DNA of 64,000 nt, taken from NCBI GenBank assembly GCA_017620205.1, contig JAFZQX010000035.1:1-64000 (forward strand), in the 5' to 3' direction. The notes beneath the pieces were generated by a model. It searched no databases. It worked only from the letters and a program-made list of their open reading frames with translations, and was not told the origin of the DNA. The position numbers were made by a program, and so were the translations under genes. The stretch comes from Clostridia bacterium (lineage in GTDB: Bacteria > Bacillota > Clostridia > UMGS1883 > UMGS1540). Below are positions 7,145 through 15,392 of this stretch, piece by piece; within the stretch, counting starts at the first letter, position 1; each line of letters begins with the position of its first letter.

Positions 7145-8768
7145 ACTCATCCACCTCCTTGTATAATTCTACTTCCTCAACATTCATATTAAAGGTTTTT
7201 TCAAAGAAATCTATTATGAGGACCTTTAAATTCTTACGATATCGTTTTAAGGGTTCTTTGGCATATTTTAACCCGTAGGGTTCGTTTTTTAAAAAGATAC
7301 CTAACAGCAACTCTTTTGAAGATTTTCCTATTGTGGTAAGCTCATTTTCATTTTCAAAACAAACGCTTAATTGACGTTCAGTTTTGTTTACGTCTAAAAT
7401 GGGATGTATTCCCAGACGCACTCGCTGAAAATCTTTATTATTTCTTATATAACATTCAAGTTCATTTTCTATTATTATTCTTTTTGAATATTCGAGGAAG
7501 CTATCATAGCTTGTTATATCAGATGTTTTTATAATCATAACACAATCATAAAGATCTCCAGTCATAAGTCTTGATATGATTTGAGAAGGATTATATTTAA
7601 TATTTGTAATTTTATACAACTTGTTGTCACTTATTTCAAATTTCATATTTCGATCTTCTATGCAAATCTGTCCTAAAGGAGAAATAGTATATTTGAATGA
7701 ATTTGACAAAATGATTTGTTTTGAGTTTCCGCTTTTGCCTTTATCTTTTACATATGATAACAATTCAATCGATTCTACATATGATTTTAGAGCTTCTTTT
7801 TGTTCATCATTATTTAGTTGAAGTATTTTTTCTATTTTCGTTTTGTTAAGGCCTTTTTGAAGAAGAACTCTTTTATTCAACCATATTTCTTTGTGCATAC
7901 ATAATGTCTGTAGCAATTCAAAGTCCGTGTAATACCATTTTATATCGGAAGATAAGTTGTTCTTTTGCGATATGCCATCAAACACTATGTCCATAGCTTC
8001 TGTTAACATATATTTTCCAGAAAATTCCTGGGGGTTTAATAATAGAAATTTGTATACTTTCTTTCTAGTATCAAACCAAATATTAAGATAGCGTTCAGCG
8101 CTTTTTTTAAATACTATCCTATCACCATCTAAATACATTGCTTTTGCAAGTTCTATAGGTGCTCCTAGTGGAAAAGGAATTCCCATATGATAGGCCATCC
8201 TAAATACATTATCTATATTATCAAGATCTATTGTATCGCTAATAAGCTTGCTAAAATAATGTTTTCCGGAAATTATAGACGAAACGGTTTTTTTTTGTTC
8301 TGAATTAAGGATGCTATTTAATCCACGTAGCTTCCCGAAATATATAGGTTCATAAGGGGAAGAGTATCCATGAGCACCTTTTCCAGCAGATGTAACATCT
8401 ACAAACACATTTTCTAAGCCTTTTTCGGGAATAAATCCTTGTTTTTCCATTATATATTCATAAGAATGCCCAAAAGGTCCGTTTGCAACATCATGTAAAA
8501 GCGCTGAAACAATTAATAGTTCTTGTTTCTCTTTATATTCAGAGTACTTTACGTAATTATATTTAATATTCTGAGATGCCAAAAAAGCAGTTCCTACAGC
8601 ATGCTCAAATCTATTTGTGTTTGAGCTACCAGTTATGCATAAAGAATTTATATTACATAATCTCACTTCGCGCAGCCTTTGCATCTCTGGAGTCATAAGG
8701 CAACGTAAAATAAGTGGTGAAAATTCAATTTTTCCATACATAGGGTCATATATATACAACTCAATCAC
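7119..8768 (-). CDS. HD-domain phosphohydrolase (dNTPase/SAMHD1-like)
   Basis: About 549 aa. The likely metal ligands are H56 ('RFEHAVGT'), H92-D93 ('LLHDVANGPFGH') and an Asp around 178-183 ('SDTIDLDNID'). The layout 'R.R.VRLCN....SSNTNRFEHAVGT' is that of COG1078/SAMHD1-like enzymes, which remove triphosphate from (d)NTPs. The usual GH after LLHD is replaced by VAN. The C-terminal ~350 residues are not recognised. The start is ambiguous: GTG at 8768 touches the GGGGG site, while a TTG at 8759 is spaced 8 bases from it and fits better. It overlaps the FAD gene by a few bases. Nucleotide hydrolysis is expected from the family; a defence role through dNTP depletion is inference. Confidence 0.8.
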   Translation of the reverse strand: MIELYIYDPMYGKIEFSPLILRCLMTPEMQRLREVRLCNINSLCITGSSNTNRFEHAVGTAFLASQNIKYNYVKYSEYKEKQELLIVSALLHDVANGPFGHSYEYIMEKQGFIPEKGLENVFVDVTSAGKGAHGYSSPYEPIYFGKLRGLNSILNSEQKKTVSSIISGKHYFSKLISDTIDLDNIDNVFRMAYHMGIPFPLGAPIELAKAMYLDGDRIVFKKSAERYLNIWFDTRKKVYKFLLLNPQEFSGKYMLTEAMDIVFDGISQKNNLSSDIKWYYTDFELLQTLCMHKEIWLNKRVLLQKGLNKTKIEKILQLNNDEQKEALKSYVESIELLSYVKDKGKSGNSKQIILSNSFKYTISPLGQICIEDRNMKFEISDNKLYKITNIKYNPSQIISRLMTGDLYDCVMIIKTSDITSYDSFLEYSKRIIIENELECYIRNNKDFQRVRLGIHPILDVNKTERQLSVCFENENELTTIGKSSKELLLGIFLKNEPYGLKYAKEPLKRYRKNLKVLIIDFFEKTFNMNVEEVELYKEVDEYGIKRYQE

Positions 8769-10071
8769 CCCCTATAATACTACCACAGTATATACCCGAG
8801 CATAATGATTGTAAAATTCCTCTGAATTTTCCGGTAGCCGACCCAACAACAAAAATATTAGGCGCAACTTGAAAATCGTTGTTCAGGGTTATGTTATTTA
8901 ATAGTTTTAGCTCAGGTGAAACAAGCACAATGTCTTCGCTTGATAAACATAAAGCTTTAATTAAAACATTGTCAATGAACTCAATAATGTCAGAATTAGT
9001 GTTTTCATTGAACATATCTCGAATGTTACCTGTTTGAGTAAATATATATTTTTCATCGCAATAAAACAGTGATATTTTGTTATTTAAGTAATCATTAAAA
9101 TTTTGTTTGACTGGAACTCCGTGAAAAACACTTTTATACTTGTTTATAAATTCTTCGTATGTCGAAAGATTATTTGATTTAAATATTATAGCTAAATTAG
9201 TCTTGTCGGTTAAATCATCTTCATCGGCATAACCTTCAAGGAAAGACATATTGTCTGTTGAGTAAGAAATTACATGTCCGTTTTTACAAACACAATAAGT
9301 TCTCCCAGCCTTATATTTTAACTTTAAATCGCCGTGGCAATCTAAAAATTTAATAATCTTATCCGTAGGAACAATAGCTCTAACTCCTAGCTCATATGTT
9401 GGTGGAGCGTCAAATGTATATTCACTACAAGGCAAAAGATTAAAATTCAAATTGCCAGTAGCAATGATAATTTTTCTTACTTTATACTTTTTTGTTATAT
9501 TTCCTATGTTGACAAAGATATAATATACTTCATCAAAAGCGCACTTTTCAATTTTTATAACAGTAGCTTCAAAATGTATTTTTAGACCAGCATCTTGTGC
9601 ACGTTTTACTTGCGAATCAATATATTGAAAATATACGCTTTTTTTAAATTCATAGACATCATAATATTTATAATCAATTTCGAAATGTTTAAAATAAGAA
9701 GACATACTAGTTATCTTTTCTTCGGACACATCAATTTTTTGCAGTTGTAATGCTTCGTTTAACGCTTCAACTTGTGTGGTCATAAATGATTTTAAATTAT
9801 CTTTGGATCCCCAAAAATATTCCAAACCACTACCTGCAGGAAAGCCACTTATTTTGCCACAACTAAAGCGTGAGGCCCCACCCAATCCGTAAACGACATT
9901 ACAGGGAGTGCAACGAACACAGGTAGATGATTCGTGCATCTTACAACCACTAATATTTAAGCCTTTTTCAAAGCATATGGAATTTTGAAGTGTATCTGCT
10001 CCTAATGAGGATAGTGCGCCAACGCCCGCAGGACCTAGTCCAATTATGCAAACGTCATATGTGTTAGACAT
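8761..10071 (-). CDS. FAD-dependent oxidoreductase, COG2509-like
   Basis: 436 aa. The dinucleotide fold 'DVCIIGLGPAGVGALSSL' starts at residue 6. A cysteine cluster follows ('SGCKMHESSTCVRCTPC') running into 'VYGLGGASRFSCGKI', which matches the C..C..C plus GGAG.FSDGK region of COG2509 FAD dehydrogenases. The C-terminus has the FAD-binding 'APNIFVVGSATG' segment. Start ATG 10071 has GAGGAAG 9 bases upstream and overlaps the preceding stop by 8 bases. The substrate is unknown. Finding a redox flavoprotein with DNA and nucleotide enzymes is unusual and may point to base modification or redox sensing. Confidence 0.8.
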   Translation of the reverse strand: MSNTYDVCIIGLGPAGVGALSSLGADTLQNSICFEKGLNISGCKMHESSTCVRCTPCNVVYGLGGASRFSCGKISGFPAGSGLEYFWGSKDNLKSFMTTQVEALNEALQLQKIDVSEEKITSMSSYFKHFEIDYKYYDVYEFKKSVYFQYIDSQVKRAQDAGLKIHFEATVIKIEKCAFDEVYYIFVNIGNITKKYKVRKIIIATGNLNFNLLPCSEYTFDAPPTYELGVRAIVPTDKIIKFLDCHGDLKLKYKAGRTYCVCKNGHVISYSTDNMSFLEGYADEDDLTDKTNLAIIFKSNNLSTYEEFINKYKSVFHGVPVKQNFNDYLNNKISLFYCDEKYIFTQTGNIRDMFNENTNSDIIEFIDNVLIKALCLSSEDIVLVSPELKLLNNITLNNDFQVAPNIFVVGSATGKFRGILQSLCSGIYCGSIIGGD

Positions 10072-10513
10072 AAATAATCACTTCCTCATTTAATCTTGTT
10101 TGAGAGTTTGTTTCTATTGCTTTTGTAAATATTCTTTCCGTACCATCAGGGCTTTTTAGTACGATTGTTAAAAATATTTGTTTTGTTTTTGGTGAAGAGA
10201 AATACAGTGTAAACGGTTCTCCAGATTTAGTTGCAATATTATATCCGCCAATATATACAGTAATGTTTTCTTTAGATTTCACACCGTTCGATTCTACTAA
10301 TCTAATTGACCCATTGAATTCGTACGATAGTGGGAGTTCAGTGGTCTCAATCAAGTAACCGATAATAGGAGTTTTATGAAAAAGATTTGGAAATAATAAG
10401 GCTAAAGATGTTATAACGCTTATCAACAAAAATATAATAGAAGCATTCCTGCCAAAATTTGCAAACAAACGTCTAAAAAATCTCTTGCAATGTAACATAA
10501 ATAATTTATACAT
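10064..10513 (-). CDS. small membrane-anchored protein, first gene of the five-gene operon
   Basis: 149 aa, no family recognised. A basic N-terminus (~1-22) is followed by one membrane segment (~24-45, 'ASIIFLLISVITSLALLFPNLF'). A beta-rich domain of ~100 residues then ends in 'LNEEVIIYV'. The start is clear: TAGGAG 6 bases before ATG 10513. Topology is probably N-in with the beta domain outside. It is translationally linked to the oxidoreductase by an 8-base overlap, so it belongs to the same complex or pathway. Confidence 0.7.
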   Translation of the reverse strand: MYKLFMLHCKRFFRRLFANFGRNASIIFLLISVITSLALLFPNLFHKTPIIGYLIETTELPLSYEFNGSIRLVESNGVKSKENITVYIGGYNIATKSGEPFTLYFSSPKTKQIFLTIVLKSPDGTERIFTKAIETNSQTRLNEEVIIYV

Positions 10514-10627
10514 ATTTTTCTCCTACGAACAAATAAATATATGATTAAACAAATTTAATGACTGCCTATATATGACAATCTATGTTTCGCAAATTTTTAA
10601 GAGAATATCTAATTTACTGGTTTGTTT

Positions 10628-10667
10628 TTACCGAGTTTAGCTAATGTGCATGCGCTAATTTCGGTAA
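10628..10667 (-). promoter_or_regulatory. leader hairpin upstream of the five-gene operon
   Basis: TTACCGA and TCGGTAA form the base and TTAGC/GCTAA the upper stem of an imperfect hairpin in the predicted ~245-base leader between the promoter and the first gene. It is not followed by a T-run, so it is not a plain terminator. It could be a regulatory RNA structure or a protein-binding palindrome. Confidence 0.4.
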
Positions 10668-10767
10668 CATGAAGCTAATCCATATTGTTCATATTTTTTC
10701 TAATAAACGCCACAATGGTTTATAACATAACTGCATAAAAAACATCAAAAAAATTATTATATTATAA

Positions 10768-10796
10768 ATTATACCATAAAGTTCCCCTAAATACAA
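10768..10796 (-). promoter_or_regulatory. sigma-A-type promoter of the five-gene operon
   Basis: Read on the minus strand, TTGTAT (-35, 10796-10791) and TATAAT (-10, 10773-10768) are separated by exactly 17 bases. Transcription would begin near 10760 and leave a long leader before ATG 10513. Confidence 0.6.
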
Positions 10797-11101
10797 TATT
10801 TTGCAAAAAAAACTGTATATGTAAAAGGGAATACAGAATTAAAAAAACAAACAGCAATAAAACTAATTATGTTAATAAAGTAAAATATAACTACTTATAT
10901 TTTGAAAAAATTAATGTTTACTATTAAAACTAGGCAGTTAAGATACAACAAAAATCCGTATCCCATATCAATCGGTACAGGGTTCGGATTTCTGCCGTAT
11001 GGTGCGCAGACAGCAGCCATATTCGTTTATTCAAAAACGATTACCATTCCCCAAACACCGCCCGCGACAAAAAGTTCGTATTTGTAACGGTTTGCTCCAC
11101 C

Positions 11102-11141
11102 AAAAAAGCATCGGCCGCCCTTTGGCGGCTGATGCTTTTTT
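11102..11141. terminator. hairpin with T-run on both strands
   Basis: AAAAAGCATC-GGCCGCC pairs with GGCGGC-T-GATGCTTTTT around a 4-base loop. Both strands end in T-runs, so it can stop transcription from either side and may separate the accessory region from the operon to its right. Confidence 0.6.
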
Positions 11142-11154
11142 ATGTAAATTAAAA

Positions 11155-11309
11155 CATAGGGGGATCGAAGCCTGAGAGGGCTGCGAGCTAAAAGAAAACA
11201 GTTCGGTGAACTGTTTTTAGCGAAGCAGGTGTGAAGGCGGGTACTGAAAGCCTGGGCTTTCGGTCGCCGAGCAAGACAGATTTGCAAAGCAAATATGTTC
11301 CCCCCTATG
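11155..11309. repeat. structured block bounded by CATAGGGGGA / TCCCCCCTATG inverted repeat
   Basis: The ~10-base ends are inverted copies. Inside are GAAAACAGTTC/GAACTGTTTT, GAAAGCC/GGCTTTC and GCAAA/TTTGC-type stems. A short non-autonomous element or structured RNA is possible; no family is recognised. Confidence 0.4.
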
Positions 11310-11316
11310 GTCCACC

Positions 11317-11363
11317 AAATAAGAAATCACATTTGTATACCAAGCAAATGTGATTTCTTATTT
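11317..11363. terminator. 19-bp perfect inverted repeat
   Basis: AAATAAGAAATCACATTTG (11317-11335) is followed after 9 bases by its exact reverse complement (11345-11363). It may be a terminator or the end of a mobile repeat; it lacks a long T-run. Confidence 0.45.
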
Positions 11364-11395
11364 GCCAAAAAACCGCATAACCACGCGCTTTTTCG

Positions 11396-11431
11396 GACTT
11401 TCGGAAAATTTCCGAAGGTCTTATTTTTTTA
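11396..11431 (+). terminator. plus-strand terminator-like hairpin
   Basis: GAC-TTCGGAAA pairs with TTTCCGAA-GTC and is followed by TTATTTTTTT. It faces plus-strand transcription even though no plus-strand gene is seen upstream. Confidence 0.45.
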
Positions 11432-11497
11432 TAAAAACAGCAAAAAATCGCGAAATCAAGAGCAGGAATAGGCCTAAATATTCATAGGCTGTTAATT

Positions 11498-12787
11498 TTA
11501 TTCCAGGCTTCCGTATGCCGCCACAGCTTCGTCAATCGTCATTTCTCCCGTCCCGACCTTAAAAGAGGCAAGCCGTATCTGAACGGCGAGCGTATCCTCA
11601 ATGCCGAGTTCGGCGGGTGATATTATAAGCTCCGGCGCGGTATCGGCAACAGGAGCATACACCTTATCAAACGAAAGATCATTTGTCGGCGTTATCAGAC
11701 GTTTTATGGACGCCATTTCATTCAATTCAGTTTTTGAAATCAAAAAGCGCATGAATTCGTTCGTCATATCCAGGTTGTCACAGGAACTGTTTACCGAAAA
11801 CTGTACCGAGGGACTGTCAAGAAAATATCCGCCCTTGTCCGTTGTAGGAAGCGGCGCGAAGGTATAGGTAAACGGATGCGCCGTAAAGGCTTCCGACTGG
11901 CTTTCGCGTTTCTTTGTTCCCGAAACCGTATCGCCTGTGCAGATCATCATAGGAACGTCTCCCTCGTAAAAGCGCAGTATGACCTCGGTATAGTTATCGC
12001 TGATTTCAGCGCATTTTTCCAGATTTATGCATCCTTTATCAATCAGCTGCGTCAGCGTTTCGAGAGACGTACGCATATATTCACCTGCGGCGGGATCGCA
12101 CCCGTTTGCGAGGGCCACCATTTCAGGATGCTCTTGCAGCGTTCCCGCAAAAACGGGGTATGCTACGGTATTCATAAGGCAGCCTGACGAGTCTTTGCTG
12201 TATCCCATCATCGGGCTTTCATACCCTTTTTCCTTAAACGAGGCGCAAACGTCATAAAGCTCCTGCAAATTCGTTGGCACCTTGAGTTCCTCTTGCGCAA
12301 AAAGATCGTTATTTATAAGCATACCGTAGGACGTTGAGAAAACAGGAACCATAAGCATGCGCCCTTTTTCGTCACGGCTTATAAGACCGGGACGGATGCA
12401 GTCAAGGTTCAAACCGAGAGATTCGTCCGAAAGGTTTTCCATATGATCGAAAACACCGTCGTATGCGGGATTGCCGATCATCCAGCTAAACGAAAAGAAA
12501 ATGTTCGGCGCGTCGTTTCCGTTCAGAACGGTTTCTATCGCGCTGTTATATTCATCAATTTTCGTGTAGCTCATCTCAACGTTCGGGTAATACTCGTTAA
12601 AGCGGTCAAATTCCGCTTCAAGAGCCTCAAAATTGCTGTATGTACCCACAATGCTGATTTTACACGCTGTTGATTTGTCGAGCTTCGGCACAAAGCCTTC
12701 TTCGTTTTTCTGCTGATTTCCCGAGCCGCAGGCGGCCAAACCGAAAATCATAAACGCCGTCAGAATAACGCTGTAGATTCTTTTCAT
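11498..12787 (-). CDS. extracellular solute-binding lipoprotein (family 1, sugar type)
   Basis: About 429 aa. The ATG at 12787 is the start because a lipoprotein signal follows ('MKRIYSVILTAFMIFGLAAC') with AAAGGA upstream; the longer frame to 12949 is read-through into the kinase gene. The mature part shows the family-1 binding protein pattern ('GTYSNFEALEAEFDRFNEYYPNVEMSYT', 'INNDLFAQEELKVPTNLQELYDVC'). Such proteins normally feed sugar ABC importers, but no permease genes lie nearby. Instead its start overlaps the stop of a hybrid histidine kinase (ATGA). It may therefore act as the kinase's ligand receptor rather than as a transporter part; that is inference. Confidence 0.85.
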   Translation of the reverse strand: MKRIYSVILTAFMIFGLAACGSGNQQKNEEGFVPKLDKSTACKISIVGTYSNFEALEAEFDRFNEYYPNVEMSYTKIDEYNSAIETVLNGNDAPNIFFSFSWMIGNPAYDGVFDHMENLSDESLGLNLDCIRPGLISRDEKGRMLMVPVFSTSYGMLINNDLFAQEELKVPTNLQELYDVCASFKEKGYESPMMGYSKDSSGCLMNTVAYPVFAGTLQEHPEMVALANGCDPAAGEYMRTSLETLTQLIDKGCINLEKCAEISDNYTEVILRFYEGDVPMMICTGDTVSGTKKRESQSEAFTAHPFTYTFAPLPTTDKGGYFLDSPSVQFSVNSSCDNLDMTNEFMRFLISKTELNEMASIKRLITPTNDLSFDKVYAPVADTAPELIISPAELGIEDTLAVQIRLASFKVGTGEMTIDEAVAAYGSLE

Positions 12788-15324
12788 TTTTTGTCTTTCC
12801 TTTCTTTTATCTTGCGAATTTCTTTGATTACAAGTTTTACATCCACGGGCTTTGCAATATGTCCGTCCATACCGGCGTTCAGACATTCGGTGACGTTTTC
12901 GGAAAACGCATCCGCTGTCATCGCGATAATAGGTATCTCCGCCGCCCACGGGTTTTCCAGTTTGCGGATTGTCCTTGTGGCGTCAAGTCCGTTCATTTCC
13001 GGCATCTGTACGTCCATAAAGATAAGCGTGTAACGTCCTTCCTCCGCATTTTTGATAATATCAACGCAAACCCGGCCGTTTTCCGCGCGGTCCGCTGTGA
13101 TGCCGAACATATCAAGAGTTGCCTGTATTATTTCCCAGTTAATATCGTTATCTTCCGCTACAAGTACGTGAACTCCTTTAAGATCCGAATAATCGTCTTC
13201 CGGTTCAACGGGTGTTACTTCTTTTCCAAGCAACTGATTAATCTTTTCATAAAGCGTGGAACGGAAAAGCGGCTTGCTGACAAAGCCGTTCGCGCCGGCT
13301 TTTTTTGCCTCATCTTCTATTTCCGATCTGTCATAAGCGGACATAATAAGAATAGGTATATCCCCGTCTATATCATTCCTTATACGGCGTATCGTTTCGA
13401 TACCGTTCATATCCGGCATTTTCCAGTCGAGCAAAACAAGTCCGTAGTCCCGCCCTTCCCGGCGGCGTTTACGTATCTTCTCTATCGCCTCAGCGCCGCT
13501 TTTAGCGCATTCCGCCTCAGCGCCCAGAGTTTTGAGCGTATCCGCGGTTGTCTGAAGGAGCACTTCATCATCATCGACAACAAGAACATCAACCGGGGCA
13601 AGATGCATATCGGCTATTTGTCTGTCTGATACGGGAATATCCAAAACGACGGTAAATGTTGTGCCTTTGCCTTGCTCGCTCCGGCAGTCTATCTCCCCGC
13701 CCATAAGGTCTACCATTTGTTTTGTAATGGCAAGGCCGAGGCCCGTACCCTGAATACTGTTAACACGGCTGTCCGTCTGGCGGGAAAACGGCTGATACAG
13801 CCTTTTCATAAATTCCGGACTCATACCTATTCCGGTGTCTGACACTGTATATATCATTCTGACGCAGCCTGAAACAGGGCTTTCCTCTTCCCTCATATCC
13901 ACGCTGACTTTGCCGCCGGGCTCCGTGTATTTAACGGCGTTTGAGAGGATATTTATATATATCTGGTTCAGCCTTAGCTGGTCCGCATACAGATATTCTT
14001 TTTCCATATGATTGACACGGAAATTAAAATCTATATTCTTTTCTTTGACTATGGGCTGAGAAAGATTTACAAGATTTTCAACCATTTCAACTACAGAAAA
14101 CGTAACCGGTGATAATGTCAGTTTTCCGCTTTCCACCTTCGAGATATCCAGAATATCATTAATAAGCGTAAGCAGGTGGTTTCCTGCAAGACCTATCTTT
14201 CGGAGATTTTCTCCAGTTGCCTCGGTATCGTCAAGATTCTTTTGCGCGATCGCCGTCAGACCGATAATCGCGTTCATAGGCGTTCTGATATCATGGGACA
14301 TAGTTGAAAGAAAATCGGTTTTCGCTCTGTTTGCGGCATCCGCCGCCTTTGCCGCCACTCTCAGCTTCTTATTGAAACTCTGAATAAAGAGCAGGTCCAT
14401 AAGAAACAGTACAAGCAGTCCGGCGGAAATTACGCCTATCAAAAGCCAGTTCTCCGTGTTTATTCTAAGGTCCGACTCAGGTATGAGACTCAGCAATATC
14501 CAGCCAGCCGTTTCCGAAACCGGAGTATATGCCAGCAGCATTTTTTCCCCTTTGGAGTTAAGTACCGAAACAGAGCCGGTGCCGGTTGTTATTTCGGCAC
14601 GCAAACCGTCAACAAGCTCCGGATCCGAAGCGTTATATGATTTATAAAACTCATAAAAGTTTGAATTCTTGAACGTTTTGCTTTTAATAATATAGTCTCC
14701 GTCTGCGTCTATCAAAGTAAGTTCGGCGTTCTCAAATTCCTCCTGCGGGAATATCCATTTCTGCTCCAGCTCGGATATAGGCAGAACACGCAGTAAAACC
14801 GCGTCTTTTGCGGCGCCGCCATCGGGATCGTAAAGCTCTATTTTATTACAGAAAGCGAGGGACTGTTCGCCGTTCATCGGATTTGTATAGGCGCGGGAAA
14901 TATTAATTGATTCGCCGATGTCCGATATCCACGACGTATCGCTCAGAAAATCTATTTTCTCATATGAGATTTCGTAGTCATCGTCGGTACCCAGATGCGA
15001 TCTGGTTGATATGCCTTTTTTGCTGTCAAGATATATAAGATGGGCGGAAGCATTCGGCAGCACGTGCGAAATACGGATAAAAGCCGACGCTTCTTCCATA
15101 GTCATTTCACGGCTGTTTATATAGTGCGCCCATACGTCGCATATGCGCTGCTCACCTTCCAGATAGTTCTCCGTGACACGCTCCATTGTAACGGTTGTGT
15201 TTTCGAAATGCTCTATTTGCCTTTGACGTGTGAACCTGTCGTTAAACACGGTATAAACCGAAACAAAGGTAAGGATTGCGACCATAATTAGGATATTGAT
15301 TATGATTATTCCTGTTTTCTTCAT
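12784..15324 (-). CDS. hybrid sensor histidine kinase with Cache-like sensor and two receiver domains
   Basis: 846 aa. Membrane segments at ~5-27 and ~291-315 frame an outer sensor of ~260 residues resembling a dCache domain. The cytoplasmic part has HisKA with the phospho-His in 'STMSHDIRTPMNAI'. The ATPase boxes are 'INILSNAVKYTEPGG', 'DTGIGMS' and 'GTGLGLAITK'. Two receivers follow, with Asp in 'VLLDWKMPDMNG' and 'IFMDVQMPEMNG'. All catalytic motifs are present. It is co-transcribed with the Hpt and GGDEF-EAL genes upstream and the binding lipoprotein downstream, so a multi-step phosphorelay is likely. The signal is unknown. Confidence 0.9.
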   Translation of the reverse strand: MKKTGIIIINILIMVAILTFVSVYTVFNDRFTRQRQIEHFENTTVTMERVTENYLEGEQRICDVWAHYINSREMTMEEASAFIRISHVLPNASAHLIYLDSKKGISTRSHLGTDDDYEISYEKIDFLSDTSWISDIGESINISRAYTNPMNGEQSLAFCNKIELYDPDGGAAKDAVLLRVLPISELEQKWIFPQEEFENAELTLIDADGDYIIKSKTFKNSNFYEFYKSYNASDPELVDGLRAEITTGTGSVSVLNSKGEKMLLAYTPVSETAGWILLSLIPESDLRINTENWLLIGVISAGLLVLFLMDLLFIQSFNKKLRVAAKAADAANRAKTDFLSTMSHDIRTPMNAIIGLTAIAQKNLDDTEATGENLRKIGLAGNHLLTLINDILDISKVESGKLTLSPVTFSVVEMVENLVNLSQPIVKEKNIDFNFRVNHMEKEYLYADQLRLNQIYINILSNAVKYTEPGGKVSVDMREEESPVSGCVRMIYTVSDTGIGMSPEFMKRLYQPFSRQTDSRVNSIQGTGLGLAITKQMVDLMGGEIDCRSEQGKGTTFTVVLDIPVSDRQIADMHLAPVDVLVVDDDEVLLQTTADTLKTLGAEAECAKSGAEAIEKIRKRRREGRDYGLVLLDWKMPDMNGIETIRRIRNDIDGDIPILIMSAYDRSEIEDEAKKAGANGFVSKPLFRSTLYEKINQLLGKEVTPVEPEDDYSDLKGVHVLVAEDNDINWEIIQATLDMFGITADRAENGRVCVDIIKNAEEGRYTLIFMDVQMPEMNGLDATRTIRKLENPWAAEIPIIAMTADAFSENVTECLNAGMDGHIAKPVDVKLVIKEIRKIKERKDKK

Positions 15325-15392
15325 GTCTTTTATCCGCCTTTTGTTTATTGCAATTAAAAGAAACGCCTCAAACCGTTTCTCCTTCCGGATCC

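Larger units (their letters stand above)
10797..11497. other. gene-free region with nested hairpins
   Basis: No supported gene was found in either direction. 10797-11000 is very AT-rich. From 11102 to 11427 there is a dense series of inverted repeats, listed separately. An outer pair CATAGGGGGA (11155-11164) and TCCCCCCTATG (11299-11309) brackets a ~155-base block containing several smaller hairpins. This suggests a structured RNA or a non-autonomous mobile repeat rather than coding DNA. The string TCCACCA occurs just before two of the hairpins, but no tRNA can be folded around it. Confidence 0.45.

Noticed and set aside
10902-11087. 61-codon plus-strand frame
   Set aside because: TTG start without ribosome binding site, overlaps an AT-rich zone and hairpins, and gives no family-like sequence.
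11027-11287. 86-codon minus-strand frame through the hairpin block
   Set aside because: It runs through several inverted repeats and a terminator, which explains its composition; no start signal.
11089-11315. TCCACCA strings before hairpins as tRNA 3' ends
   Set aside because: No T-arm or acceptor pairing can be built upstream of either one.
12788-12949. N-terminal extension of the solute-binding protein
   Set aside because: It would place 54 Arg-rich residues before a clear lipoprotein signal peptide and overlap the kinase receiver domain.
12859-13629. 256-codon frame opposite the hybrid kinase
   Set aside because: It lies fully antisense to conserved receiver domains; codon structure follows the kinase frame.
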